NCBI GenBank assembly: GCA_013398175.1
Contig: VZRZ01006168.1
Location: 671,666 to 735,665 of the forward strand
Reading direction: 5' to 3'
DNA: 64,000 bases
Origin: Climacteris rufus
Lineage: Eukaryota > Chordata > Aves > Passeriformes > Climacteridae
Shown here: positions 27,976 to 38,545 of the stretch, one piece after another
How positions within the stretch are numbered: the stretch's first letter is position 1
Layout of the letters: each line of letters opens with the position of its first letter
The notes under the pieces: generated by a model
What the model was told of the DNA's origin: nothing
What the model saw: the letters and a program-made list of their open reading frames with translations, nothing else
The model's database searches: none
Position numbers and translations under genes: made by a program

Positions 27976-29058
27976 CAAGCACACTCACAGTGAAAAATTG
28001 TTTTCTGATGTCCAGATCAAACCTGTAGTGTTGAGGAGAGGAGAGGAGAGGAGAGGAGAGGACACGACGCGACACAACAGAACACAATAAGGGAGGGGAG
28101 GGGAGGGGAGGGGAGAATATTTGGAGCTCATTGCCTGTGGTCCTGTCACCAGCACCACTGACAAGAGCTTGTTTCTGCTTTCTTTGTACCCTCCCTTCAG
28201 AAATTTACAGACATGAATAGTGTTCCCCTTAAGCCTTACCTTCATTAGGTGAAACAGTCCCAGCTCTCTCAGCCTTTCTTACAGGAGAGATGCTCTAGTC
28301 TGTTAATCATCTTTGTGGCCTGGACATACAGGACTACCTCCAGTATGTCCATATCTCTCTTGTACTGGGGAGCCCAGAACTGGACACAATACTTTGGGTG
28401 TGGCCTCACCAGCTCTGAATAAAGGGGCAGAATCATTTCCCTCAGCCTACTGGCAGTATCCCCCTCATGCAGCTCAGGATATCATTATCTTTCTTTTCAG
28501 CAAGGGTACACTTCTGGCTCATGTTCAAACACATGTCCACCAGGGCCCCCAGGTCCTTCTCTGCAAAGATGTTTCCAATTTGCTGGTCACCAAAACATAT
28601 TGGTGCATGGGTTTGTTACTCTCCAAGTGAAGGGCTTTGCACTTTCCCTTGCTGAATTTCATGACATGTTACTGTCAGACCATTTCTCCAGTCTGTTGAG
28701 GTCCTTCTGTGTGGCAGCATGATCCTCTGGTGAATCAGCCACTCCTCCCAGTGTGGTGTCATCATTAAACTTGCTAAGGGCACACTGCCCCACCATCTAA
28801 ATCATTAATGAAGATGTTAAACTGCACTCGGCTCAGTGTTGAACCCTGGGGAACACTACTGCTCACTGGTCTCCACCTAGATTTTGTGCTGCTGATCCAC
28901 CCTCAGGGCCTAGCCAGTTCTCAATCCATCCCACTGTCTGTGTCTGCAGCCAATATACAAACAGTTTCTCTATAAAGATCTTATGGAAAACAGTGTCAAA
29001 AGCCCGACTAAAGTCCACACAGAAAATATTCACTGATATCCCCTCATACAGCTTTTGA
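27976..29058 (-). mobile_element. CR1 LINE, about 1.0 kb, reverse orientation
   Basis: Read on the plus strand it is antisense CR1. It has the CACTCACAGTGAAAAATTG / TGTCCAGATCAAACC block at the 3' side, then CTCAGCCTTTCTTACAGG, GGAGCCCAGAACTGGACACA, GTGTGGCCTCACCAGC, CCCAGGTCCTTCTCTGC, AACCCTGGGGAACAC, TCTCAATCCATCCCACTGTC and AAAGTCCACACAGAAAATA, in the order expected for the CR1 3' half. The extreme 3' tip is missing at the left. A pentamer tract (28033-28115) replaces or interrupts the segment usually reading CTTGAGGCCATT. The right end stops where an LTR fragment begins, so the 5' part is either truncated or was cut by the LTR. Frames are broken and no intact ORF2 segment is seen. Confidence 0.9.
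28033..28115 (+). repeat. Composite 5-bp-period tract inside CR1
   Basis: Six perfect GAGGA units (28033-28062) are followed by degenerate units of the type CACGA/CGCGA/CACAA/CAGAA, and then five GGGAG units (28091-28115). All three parts keep a 5-bp period. CR1 sequence resumes on each side, so the tract grew within the element. Confidence 0.93.
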
Positions 29059-29059
29059 T

Positions 29060-29230
29060 TTCGTGGTGGATTGACTTTGTCTATCTGCCAGAAACCTCAA
29101 ACTATCTGTCTCTCACTCCCTTTCCTCAAGAGGACAGGAACAAATAAGATTTTAAAGCAATAGTTTTGAGATGAAGGTAGTTTAATAAGAAAAGGAGAGG
29201 CCATATATGGAAGCAAAGACAAGAGACAAG
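29060..29230 (-). mobile_element. ERV LTR fragment (3' part), abutting CR1
   Basis: Begins GTGGTGGATTGAC, the reverse complement of a GTCAATCCACCAC LTR end. It continues with TCACTCCCTTTCCTCAAGAGGACAGG, GTTTTGAGATGAAGG and TTTAATAAG, matching the layout of avian LTR 3' ends (...GAGGAGGGGGAGTGA...GGGTCAACCCACCACA in sense). Sense is therefore minus. The right-hand limit is not clear and no second terminus was found, so this is an internal fragment or a heavily decayed copy. Confidence 0.6.
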
Positions 29231-32200
29231 ACTAAAGAGCCATCATGAAAAAGGAGATTTACTGAAGTTTCAAAACTTTATAATGATTTTATTTCATTCT
29301 CACTGTATTTAATTATTAATAGGATCTGTGACTCTCTGACAATGAGACAAAGTTATATATATCACCAGTAAACACAGAGAGGTATCACACTTAACATCAG
29401 ATCTTTGCAATGTTACCTACTTAGCCTGAGCTCCATTTACTGTCAACTGAAGAAGGTAAACATTTTTAGTCACAGTTTCTCAAAGGACCAAAGTCCTATT
29501 TTGTCCTAACGTTTGGCAATTGGCTCATACTAAGATGTCTACCAATGACCTCATAAAAACCATCCCCATTAGACAAAATACATGACTGATTCAGGCATTA
29601 TTAATGTTTGGAAGGAAGTTAATTGAAAGGCTTTCCATTGGATTCAGCTCTACTGAAATTAGTTAGGTCTTTCCTTCAAAAGACAAAGGAAAGAAGAGAG
29701 TCTTGTTGATCTATAAATAAACAACCCCCTCCAAATCCTGCTCTCCTGATGAAAGCTGTTTTCAGGTTCTGGGATATATTTCTGTGCATGCTGTAACAAA
29801 TGTGCTCCGGGGTATCTTTGGAAGAGGGATTTCCTGTCAAACACAAGGATTCTTCTTCATCTGTTAGCAATAATAGCTACATGCCAGAATATTGCTTTTG
29901 ACTATGAATCATTATTCTTTCCTTGATTGTAGCTAGATCATCATAAATGAGGAAGATTCTCAAAGAGCTGTTGCTTTCCAAGACAAATGTTACTGTTTTG
30001 GTCTTTCACCTGATTACTGGTTGTTATAATAGCAGAGCTTCTGCTTCGGAATGCCTAATTAGACAATTTGCAGAATTTTTATTATGTGTTGTTCTTTATC
30101 AAATGACAACAGCTACAGAGATTAATAAAGCTGTCAACTGTGGATAAATTTATAAGTGATTATTTCAATTTCTATTCTCAAGTGTTACTTATTAGGATAT
30201 TGTCATTTTTATTGAGGGAACTGAAGAGGATAGATTGAGTAGAATTATCTCCTTAGCATGAGGTAGCTTCAGGTTTTGTTTAATAGCGTCCTCCCTAGAG
30301 AAAGGTCCAGTAGCAGTAGAATTTTAACTAACTGGTAGACAAAGTGCCATTATTAGCATGGACTACAGATTTAGCTGGCAATAAAGAGCATCATAAAGTG
30401 CTAAGAAACAGCAAGAGGAATTCACTATTGATTTTAAGTACACTTAAACTAAATATTCAACAAATTTGCATCCTTATCTTCGTGAATGATATAAATAGAA
30501 AAGCAGCAGAACTCAGTTATTAATATAATTTTAATGACAATAGGTCTTTGATCAATGTAGTAAGCATTATATTGTTTGCAAGCTTGAAAAGTACAAGTGT
30601 TTCATAAGGAATAGTCAAGATCAAGAGTGTCTTGCCATAAACTCACTCCACAGTGCAACTTTGTCCTTCTTTTTACAAATACCTGTATTCATGTGTGAAT
30701 GTTTGTAGATCAACAGGGGCAGGAGCTGATCAGCAAATGAAGAGATAAGGGACTTTGACTTGCTTGGCTTGTAGTGCACCTAAAATTTCTTTTTGTTTTT
30801 TTTGCACCAACAGAATTTCCTAGTCATAAGGAAATTGCCTGGTATTAAAAAAGAAATTTACATCCAGAATCTTTGCTTCAGCTCACTGGTCAGATTATTA
30901 AATGACTCAAGCCATCCATGTTAACTCTCCAATAAATGAACTGATCAAATCTAACTGATGAATATAGAAAACTCACTTTAATTGCATTCACATTACTTGG
31001 GACTAAATAAGTTTGTGCACATATTAAACTGGAACACAAAAATGTGACATAGCTACAGATATTTTTCAAGCCAAAAAGAGAACTTATATCCAGTAAATGA
31101 ACAGTTCTTTGTCCACAGTGAAGCTGAATGGAATTACATTGTTTCTCTGCAAGGTCATGAAGATGGTGTGCAGAACCTTATTACATCTGGAGAAGTCCAA
31201 AGACAAGTCTTGTTTCAAGACTTACTCAAACTGATGGAATTTCTCCAATTCACTCTGGAAATTTTCAGTGATCATTCTGTTTTTGCTTTGCAACAGTTCA
31301 GCTTTCTATCAGATTGTGGTCATCTCTCTATTGCACCTGTTGCTTTAGAACACACTAACTGCATCTACACAGACATAGCGAGAAGTCCGAAGGTAAGGTT
31401 TTCCATGTGTACACAGAGCTGGACATCAGGCAAACTGCCAAGTACACCTGAAAGGGGAGCAAAAGGTGGACACCTCAAGGACTTATTCACCTTTAAATAG
31501 GTTTCACACACATGTTTTTTTCAGCATAATCAAACCCAGCCTATTGTGTCCATGTATCCAATCTGCTCTTATGACATGATCAATAACAGATAAATGCAGT
31601 GGTTTGGAAACGCTTCTTGAAAGGTTCCCAGTGCAACATGTTACCAGCCACCACAGATCTCCAGAGTCAAGTCTGGAAAAAGTCAAGAATTCTCTTGTTT
31701 TCTCTGAAAGTAGAAAATATTGTTTGCAAAGAGCTATCCAGCACCTGTGTGCCATGTATTTGAAATCATGTGTTGTGGATTTAAGATGCCTATGCCATTG
31801 GCTCTCATTTTCCTTCAGCTGATAGATCATAAAAAAAGATACTGGATTTGGGCCATCTGTTGAATTGATTTCATGAAGTCCTTAAAAATAAAGCAGTCAC
31901 ACTCACTAGAGCCAACAATTACTGTCTTTCTTATGTATATATTGCGGGGATAGAAACATGGAAACTTTAAAAAAAATTAAATACATAACTCCAAATTAAT
32001 AGGCAAACATGTTAATCATTATGTTTCAGTGAATAAGATCCTCACTGTATCAAAATATTTTCAGTTATTGACTGTAACAATGATACAGTAGAATCCTAAA
32101 ATCTGAAAATAGTACTCTAACTTGAGTTTTATCAAATCCTAATCTGACCTGGACTTTCTGATCACAAACTCTTGCTGAGTACCCTAACTAAGAATTGAGA

Positions 32201-32706
32201 TTAAACACCACTTTGTTATTTTTAGATTGCGTATTTTAAAACAAAAGGAAAATATTATTATAATCATATCTTTCTTTACAGCAGACAAATTATGCACCAA
32301 TTTCTATACCAATCTTATAATTTCTGTTTAAGACATAATGTATCTCTTTAAATGCCATCCAGTGTTGATTTAAAGACTGAGAATATATCACATTCCTAAT
32401 TTCCATTACTGATTAGTTATCTTCATTATTAAAAGGTGCATCATTAAGAATCTGAATTTAACTAGTACAAGCTTCCAAACATCAGCTCTCATAATACAGA
32501 ATGCTTGGTAGATGAAATCTATTTTATACTTGATAATTAATATTATCAGTGAATAAATAAAATAGACCTTCTCATTATCCTGTTTAAACAAGAGGTGTAG
32601 GTCTTTGGCAGTCATATATTTTTTTATTTCTTAGTTAACATCAGCACCAATATTTTCTTACAGAATTTTATTTAAAAAAAAAATGGAATACATTTAAGTT
32701 TAAACC
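29231..32706. other. Non-genic AT-rich DNA
   Basis: No transposable element recognised. A 96-bp segment at 31297-31392 has exon-like splice signals on the plus strand and is listed separately as a weak candidate. Opposite-strand short frames around 31504-31830 carry no motif. Confidence 0.55.
31297..31392 (+). other. Weak candidate exon
   Basis: A pyrimidine-rich stretch ending TTTGCAACAG precedes the segment, and AAG|GTAAGG, a near-consensus donor, follows it. The 96 bp between are open in the frame that also runs through 31168-31500, and the length is a multiple of three. The translated segment shows no domain or family I recognise. Splice-like pairs of this quality occur by chance in a window this size, so this is noted only because it combines both signals with an open frame. 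Confidence 0.15.
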
Positions 32707-32900
32707 TGTTGTGGTTTAAAACCAGCTGAAAGTTAATCTCCAAGTAGCTGCTTCCCATTTTCCACCCCCTCTGGTGAGAAATGGACAAAAAGGGAGAGGT
32801 TATGGGTTGAGATAACAATTTACTAGAAAAACTGCAATGAGATAAAGAAAAACAAAAAGTATAAAAAAACCCCAGTGTATAAAGTATAAAAAACAGTGCA
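32707..32900 (-). mobile_element. ERV LTR fragment (R-U5 end)
   Basis: On the plus strand it starts TGTTGTGGTTTAAAACCAGC, goes through TTCCCATTTTCCACCCCCTCTGG, and reaches GGGTTGAGATAACAATTTAC. That is the reverse complement of the 3' end of a widespread avian LTR type, whose sense end reads ...GGTTAAACCACAACA. Sense is minus. The other end fades into A-rich sequence near 32900. It appears to be the same LTR group as the copy at 56030-56570. Confidence 0.7.
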
Positions 32901-33393
32901 TAAAAAAATTAACATTTCAGATTATTTTGATAATTGTAAGGAAACTTTTCTTCTAATCTCTCTCAATATTCAGATGTCACAGACAATATGTTGATACACT
33001 TAGCATCTGACAGAAAATCACATTGTCTTTAAACACGAGATCCCTTAGTTTTGTTTATTAACATTATTATTTACACTTGAAGTAGTATATGTTTGTATAA
33101 TAACCATTATTGTACATGTTAGGTGTTCATGGATTAAACAAAGACCAAACATGGAAGAGAAAAAGAAAGTCTGGACAAGTATTTTTGTTTGCAAATTCCC
33201 TTAAAGTTTTTCTCCCTCCCGTCCCTCTCCTTTTATAGAGGCAACCATAACTTGCTTTTATATGAACCTCATCAAAATTCAAAAACTAGCCCTTCTACAC
33301 GGTTTTTTTTTTTCTGATGTGCCTAGAGTAATTAATGAAATGTTCCAACAGAAAAATTTGGTAACATAATTTAATAAGGTTGTATTTTAGTAA
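32901..33393. other. Non-genic AT-rich DNA
   Basis: Nothing assignable. It lies between two LTR remnants and could in principle be a heavily decayed LTR interior, but no motif supports this. Confidence 0.5.
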
Positions 33394-33427
33394 TGTCATG
33401 GTTTGAGGGCCCTGCAAAACCAGCACA
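33394..33427 (-). mobile_element. 34-bp LTR-end remnant (both termini fused)
   Basis: On the plus strand TGTCATGGTTTGAG is followed, with only a GGCCC-centred junction, by GCAAAACCAGCACA. In minus sense this is an LTR-like start (TGTGCTGGTTTTG) and end (TCAAACCATGACA) with almost all the body missing. The five bases on each side, AGTAA and AATAA, match at four of five, consistent with an aged target-site duplication. Confidence 0.4.
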
Positions 33428-34720
33428 AATAAATATTGCTACACTTTGAAAACCACCACGATTGTGATAAATATGCAAACATAACTATCTATTCTTCTGT
33501 TCTTTACTAATTCTGACAGGTAAAATCCTCTATTATGCTGTCCCATCTACTGGAAAATACAAAGCCAAAGATCAGTGAGTTGATGTTTGTGAAGAGCCTG
33601 AGTGAGCAGACACCAAGGCATGGACAACTTAGTGATTCTGTTGCAAGATTTGCTTTGTCATTGCTTTTGTCACCATTAGAAAGTTAGAATGTTCAAATTT
33701 AAAAGCTTAGGCCTAAAATGTGAGAATTGTGATACTGTCAAGCTCCAGAAAATGCAGCAGCTTGACTGTAAAATGCAGTCCCTTTTATAGCTTTGAAAAA
33801 GCAGGTGCTCAAAATATCAGCAGACACAAACTATTAACTCAGGCTCACAGCTGAAGGAATTTTTGTGAAAGAAATCTCTAAAGGAAACAAGATTCTAAGC
33901 AGCAGACTGGAGACGGCTTACTTAATTTCTTCAAAACTAGAAAGGAATATCTTTTCTATCCATACACAAAGACACTTTCACCATGTTTTAATAACTTCAT
34001 CTAGGCTTTTAAAATTATACCATTTTCTAGGCAAGTTTTAAAAAAAAAGAAACCAAGCCTTTTTGAATCAGAAAACCTTCAGTTTTTACAAGAATTTTCA
34101 AGCTACCATGATTTATCACCTGAAAGAGCTGTTGCTGCATCCTCTTTACTTCTTACAAGAAAAAAGTCTTGAGGTTTAACAGCCCAGAGTCCTAGTGCAC
34201 ATGTTCAGTCTTGGAGTTCACACTCAAGTATATGAGAGGCAACATTTATGTACTCTACTGCAAACCTTGGCTTGATAGACCTTTTATGAGAAATGGGGTT
34301 TGTAGGCTTCATTTATTAGCATTTACCTCGAATAATCAGCTAATCAAAAGAACTCAATTACCAATAGATCTGTAGATAACTTATTTAAATTTTTCTACTA
34401 CTGCAACACAACTAAGGCTGGACAGTATCAGTAATGACAAGAATTTTAGAATTCTGGGCTGCCTATCCTCAGATTTTTGCTGTTAACTTAGGTGGGAGGT
34501 CAATAGGGTCACTCAAGAAAGATATTTGACCTGGTATACATCTGTGTTTAATATGTTTCAATTTATTTTCAGATCCTCTTTTCCTTAGGGATATTAATTT
34601 AGGAGAGAATAGATGATTTATAATGACAAGTGACACTTAATCATATTCTAAGTTTCTACCTCATTTTTACTCAGTTGTATTTAGGAGGTTCCATTATGGC
34701 CCTGTGTCTTTGCTATATTG
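33428..34720. other. Non-genic AT-rich DNA
   Basis: Nothing recognised. Confidence 0.6.
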
Positions 34721-34758
34721 ATCTGTGGTTATGCTTTATGCCCTCCTGTTAAATAAGC
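34721..34758 (+). repeat. Diverged direct repeat, left copy
   Basis: Reads ATCTGTGGTTATGCTTTATG and onward to TTAAATAAGC. It aligns with 35273-35309 at roughly 32 of 38 positions with one gap. The two copies bracket the ancient CR1 fragment. Confidence 0.65.
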
Positions 34759-34790
34759 CGAAGCTCTGAAATGAACAATGGAAGCATACT

Positions 34791-35117
34791 TCTCCACACA
34801 GGCCATAAACCTGTGGAACGCATTGTCATGAAGTGCTGTGCATGTCAAAAGTATAAATGCTTGCAAAGACAGTAACACAAATCATGGATGAAAAGTGTGC
34901 TGAGGACTGTTTTTCAAAAGATGCAACAACAGCTTTCACCTCGGGAAATACTTGCACTACAGTTTCTTCAAAGCAAGAGCATTTATCAAGGGAAGCACCA
35001 CTCTATATGAAGCCTTTTCTTATCATCTTTTTCTAGAGATGGCTCCTATCAAAGACATGATTCTGGGCTGAAGGGTCATTTAGTCTGCTTCAGACACAGC
35101 TATTTTTCTTGTTATTC
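34791..35117 (+). mobile_element. Ancient CR1/L3-like LINE 3' end
   Basis: The segment contains ATAAACCTGTGGAACGCATT and then AAAAGTATAAATGC, which match the 'AACCTGTGGAACTCATTGCC...' portion of old CR1/L3-type 3' UTRs. About 200 bp later it has GATTCTGGGCTGAAGGGTCA, TTTAGTCTG and TATTTTTCTTGTTATTCC, matching the 'CTGGGCTAGATGG...GTCTGAxCCAG...GTTATTCC' end of that lineage. It lacks the ATTCTATG tail of the younger CR1 copies. Divergence is high, fitting insertion long before the other CR1s here. No coding sequence remains. Confidence 0.7.
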
Positions 35118-35272
35118 CTAAACTGCCTGTGTGATCTAGCACTACAGCCCCATTTGAATGCAGCTCAAAGGTGACTGCAGCTCTTCTAGAGTGACGAAAG
35201 TAGCTGCCTTACCCAAGAAACCCTCCTCAGCAATCAACAACATGAAGCATCTGCCCAAGATGTCCTATGCTT

Positions 35273-35309
35273 ATCTTTGATTATGCTTTATATCTCCTAT
35301 TAAATAAGC
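35273..35309 (+). repeat. Diverged direct repeat, right copy
   Basis: Partner of 34721-34758, starting ATCTTTGATTATGCTTTATA and ending TTAAATAAGC. The two copies are about 550 bp apart, start to start. Confidence 0.65.
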
Positions 35310-38216
35310 ACCATGTATGGCAGAAATGTAAAGCACAAAATCAAGATATTTTCTGACACACAGACAATAAAACTGTGATTTTGCTCTTTCCTCTTTCATT
35401 GCAAGGCTCATATCCTAAGAAGTGCTACAGAGATCTGTAAGTTGTGCTTCTCACATAAAACATGGTTTTGGAAACTGTTTTAAGTAGAAACAGATTTGGA
35501 CTTGCAGAAAGCTCCCGTGATTTCAGTGAGTTTCTGTGTGACAGCAATCACCATCCCAGAGGATGCCTGGGAAAGGCACTGAAAAATCCTTTCTTACAAT
35601 GAGTCATCCAAGACTCAGCAACCATGCCTGGCCCTGAATGTCAGCATGGAAAGGCCCTTCCCTTTCAGGCAGTGAGGAAGAAGGAGTTGAAGTTGCAGAC
35701 TGGTTGGCCTTTCCCAGAAAAATCAGCTACTAAAGTAAAGGGCCACACTTCTCAGTGGCAAACCAGTCTTCAAGTCCAGAATTAGCACATTTTTCAACAC
35801 ATAATAGCATAGCAGATAAAATAAATTTTTTTGGTTCCCAGTTTCATAGACCCTTTTTTTCTAAATCTTCCTTATATTATTATTAAGAGTTAGAATTTTC
35901 TGGCACTGATCCCTGTTCAAAGCACTCAAATTACTTCATGTTGCACAGGGCTTTTTTGTTTTTTTTATTACTCATTTTTCATACTAATTTAAAGATGTGT
36001 CAGTTCTCTAACACTTAATTAATATTTTCCACCTCCACACTTTATTTGGTAATTTTAACATATTCCTCTCACACCCTGTCTTCTCTCAGGGCAATTTAGA
36101 TTATAAGAACTTGACAGAAAATAAAAAAATATCTATTAATAAATTCATCAAGACTTGGAAGGAACAAAATATATTTTGTATCAGGATAAAAGTAAACAGT
36201 GTATTTTGGGTCAATCACTGTCAGTTAAACAGCTACAAAAACTGCTGTTTCTCACAGGCCTGAAACCTGGGTATAAATGTTTTAATACCTAAATGCTTAG
36301 TATAAATTCAAAGCTATGCAGCAACCCTCCTTTTAAGAACCTTATATATTTTATTATAATCTCATTCCCCTTAGTTTTGCTCAGATATTTACTTGGTCAG
36401 AACACTTGCTTAAATATTATATTGAAAATCTGCCTAAAGCACTATTAATAAAAGATATTTAAAGATATTACCATTGTAAACTGTTATAATGAATCTTTGT
36501 AGACAGGAAATTCAGTCTACCCATAACACAGTAAATTATTTTTGTTTCATTAATGTGCTATTTGTGGAAAAGCTTGCCTAATTTAATACAGTGCTGCTTC
36601 AGATATGGAACTGCTGCACATCTTAGCTGCATCCTCAGCTGGACTTTGGAATTTAATATGAAGGTCTTATCAGCCCCCAAAGTGACAACATCATCTACAT
36701 ACTATTTATATTTCTAAATGTTCCTCAGGAATAAGTAATTATTTAGTAGGCAACAAAATTGGTTGATTTCCTTAGTTCTGGCTGAGTGATTCCATGACAG
36801 TTCATTTAAGAATAAACTACATTTAGTGAGGCACTGGCCTTTAAGAGTGGTCATATACCTTTAAAGCTATCTCTAAAGCACAATCCTCCCAGCAGACAAA
36901 GGAACAGGAACATAATTTAATTTTCTCTGCTCTAATCTTGAGGCTCTTTCTCATACGGCAAAATGGTAAATAAATGTCAACTCCAGAAGCAGCAGCAATT
37001 TATATTCTTGAACACTAGAAAGTCAGTTCCAAGCTCTTAGATTTATTTTGCTTTTACAACTCTTAGATCACACGGCCTTGTTGGTATTTTTAGGGTTGAA
37101 AAATAGTTCCCCAGAGCCTAAGTTCTTTGTATCATATTAACAGTGTGTGACATTCACTTCTCAAATTTTTTCTTTTTTCTTGTTAAAGATCCGATATTTA
37201 TTCTGAGCATTAAATATAGAAGTATATTTCAGTTATGAACCATAAATTATTGACAACAAAGAGGTATTCAAACCTTGTTCAAAGTATTTTTTTTCCATGT
37301 GACACTAAAATCACTGCCATTAAAGTTCACTTAATTTTGAAAGTTTAAAATAGATCAATATTTTCCTTTTAAAACACAAGGATGACTTTAAATGAGTTCC
37401 CAGAATTCCTACTTGTACAAGAATATAACACATATTTGTATCCACAGCGATAACAGCTATTCTGCATTGAACAGGTAAAACCATATCTCTTGAGTAGTAG
37501 CATTGTGCAGAGGATTTGCCAGCTTCCCTAGTCTTATCCTGCATGAAGCCCATTTACCCTTGCTGGAAATAAGAACAGAAAGCCTAACTTTTACTGGGCG
37601 TGAGTTTGTATAGTTACTGTCAATTGAAGTGAGAAACCAGTTTAGGCTGGTTTCTCGGAAATCTTGTTTTCATTTTGTAGGACATTAAGAGACCATATGA
37701 AATGTTCTTTGCTATAGTCTCTTATATTTTAATAAAACTATTAGAAAGCAAAGAAAATAAAATTCCAGTTCTGTATATCTTTGTTGGCATCTGCTGTACA
37801 CCCTAGGAAACCTTATTTTGTTAAACTATCACCGTGTCTTTTGAAGCAGTGAGCTCCAGAGAGTGATATTTGAACCACAGGTGATCCTAAGGACCTGATG
37901 GACAGTTTGTTGCTGTCTCATGCATTGTCTTAATTTCTCTTGCAATTAAAATCGTGAGGGGAATTCCTGGAGGTTTTTGACCAACCTTGGATTTTGCTTA
38001 GAATATTTGGGTACCTCTGTTGAGGTCATCTAGACTGTACTAATGAAAACCTTTTTTACATTGTCATTAATACTTGTCAAATTCACTCAGGTCAGTTTGC
38101 AAGGAAAAGAAAAAAGTTGATTTAAAGCTTCATTTTCACCTCCAATAGTCAGCTGATAAAGATGGGACACTGCAGAGTATCCGCAGTAACAGATCGCAGT
38201 ACTGTACTCTCAGAAT
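35310..38216. other. Non-genic AT-rich DNA
   Basis: No element recognised apart from a perfect 10-bp inverted repeat at 37631-37656. Confidence 0.6.
37631..37656. repeat. Perfect 10-bp inverted repeat
   Basis: GAGAAACCAG, a 6-nt loop (TTTAGG), then CTGGTTTCTC. It could form a short hairpin. It is too small for a microRNA precursor and has no T-rich tail to suggest a terminator. Confidence 0.85.
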
Positions 38217-38545
38217 CTGAAGGCCACTAAGAGCCCTGACTGTCCTTGCCCAGCTCTGCCCCCTAGGACCACCTGTCCCTGCCCCAGAAATGCTGCAGCA
38301 GGGTCAGTCTCCACAGCCCTGGCTGGCCCAGCCCATGGGCCCATATCCCACTCCAACCTCAGCCCATCCCTGATTTCTGAGGCTGGGGCTGCCCCAGTGT
38401 CCCACATCTTTCCTACTTCTGACTGGGTGGGACAGGCCCTGGATGGTGAAGTCCCTGACTAAATAGCCTGTATGAGACACCCCTGTGGTCCCTGCTCCCC
38501 GCCCCAGGGCTTCATCCCTCAAGGACACCCTGACAGTACAACTAG
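38217..38545. other. GC-rich islet of unknown nature
   Basis: About 330 bp of C-rich, CpG-poor sequence (CCAGCTCTGCCCCCTAGG, CCCTGCCCCAGAAATGCTG and the like) with sharp edges against AT-rich DNA. Minus frames of 65 and 74 codons overlap in different phases and show no domain. It is comparable in style to 8086-8420 and 44771-45190, and may be an old GC-rich repeat. Confidence 0.5.

Noticed and set aside
28313..28630. 105-codon plus-strand ORF
   Set aside because: Antisense shadow within the CR1 LINE.
32707..33427. Treating 32707-33427 as one 721-bp LTR
   Set aside because: Both ends are LTR-like, but the flanks do not match, and the last 34 bp already contain a start and an end of their own.
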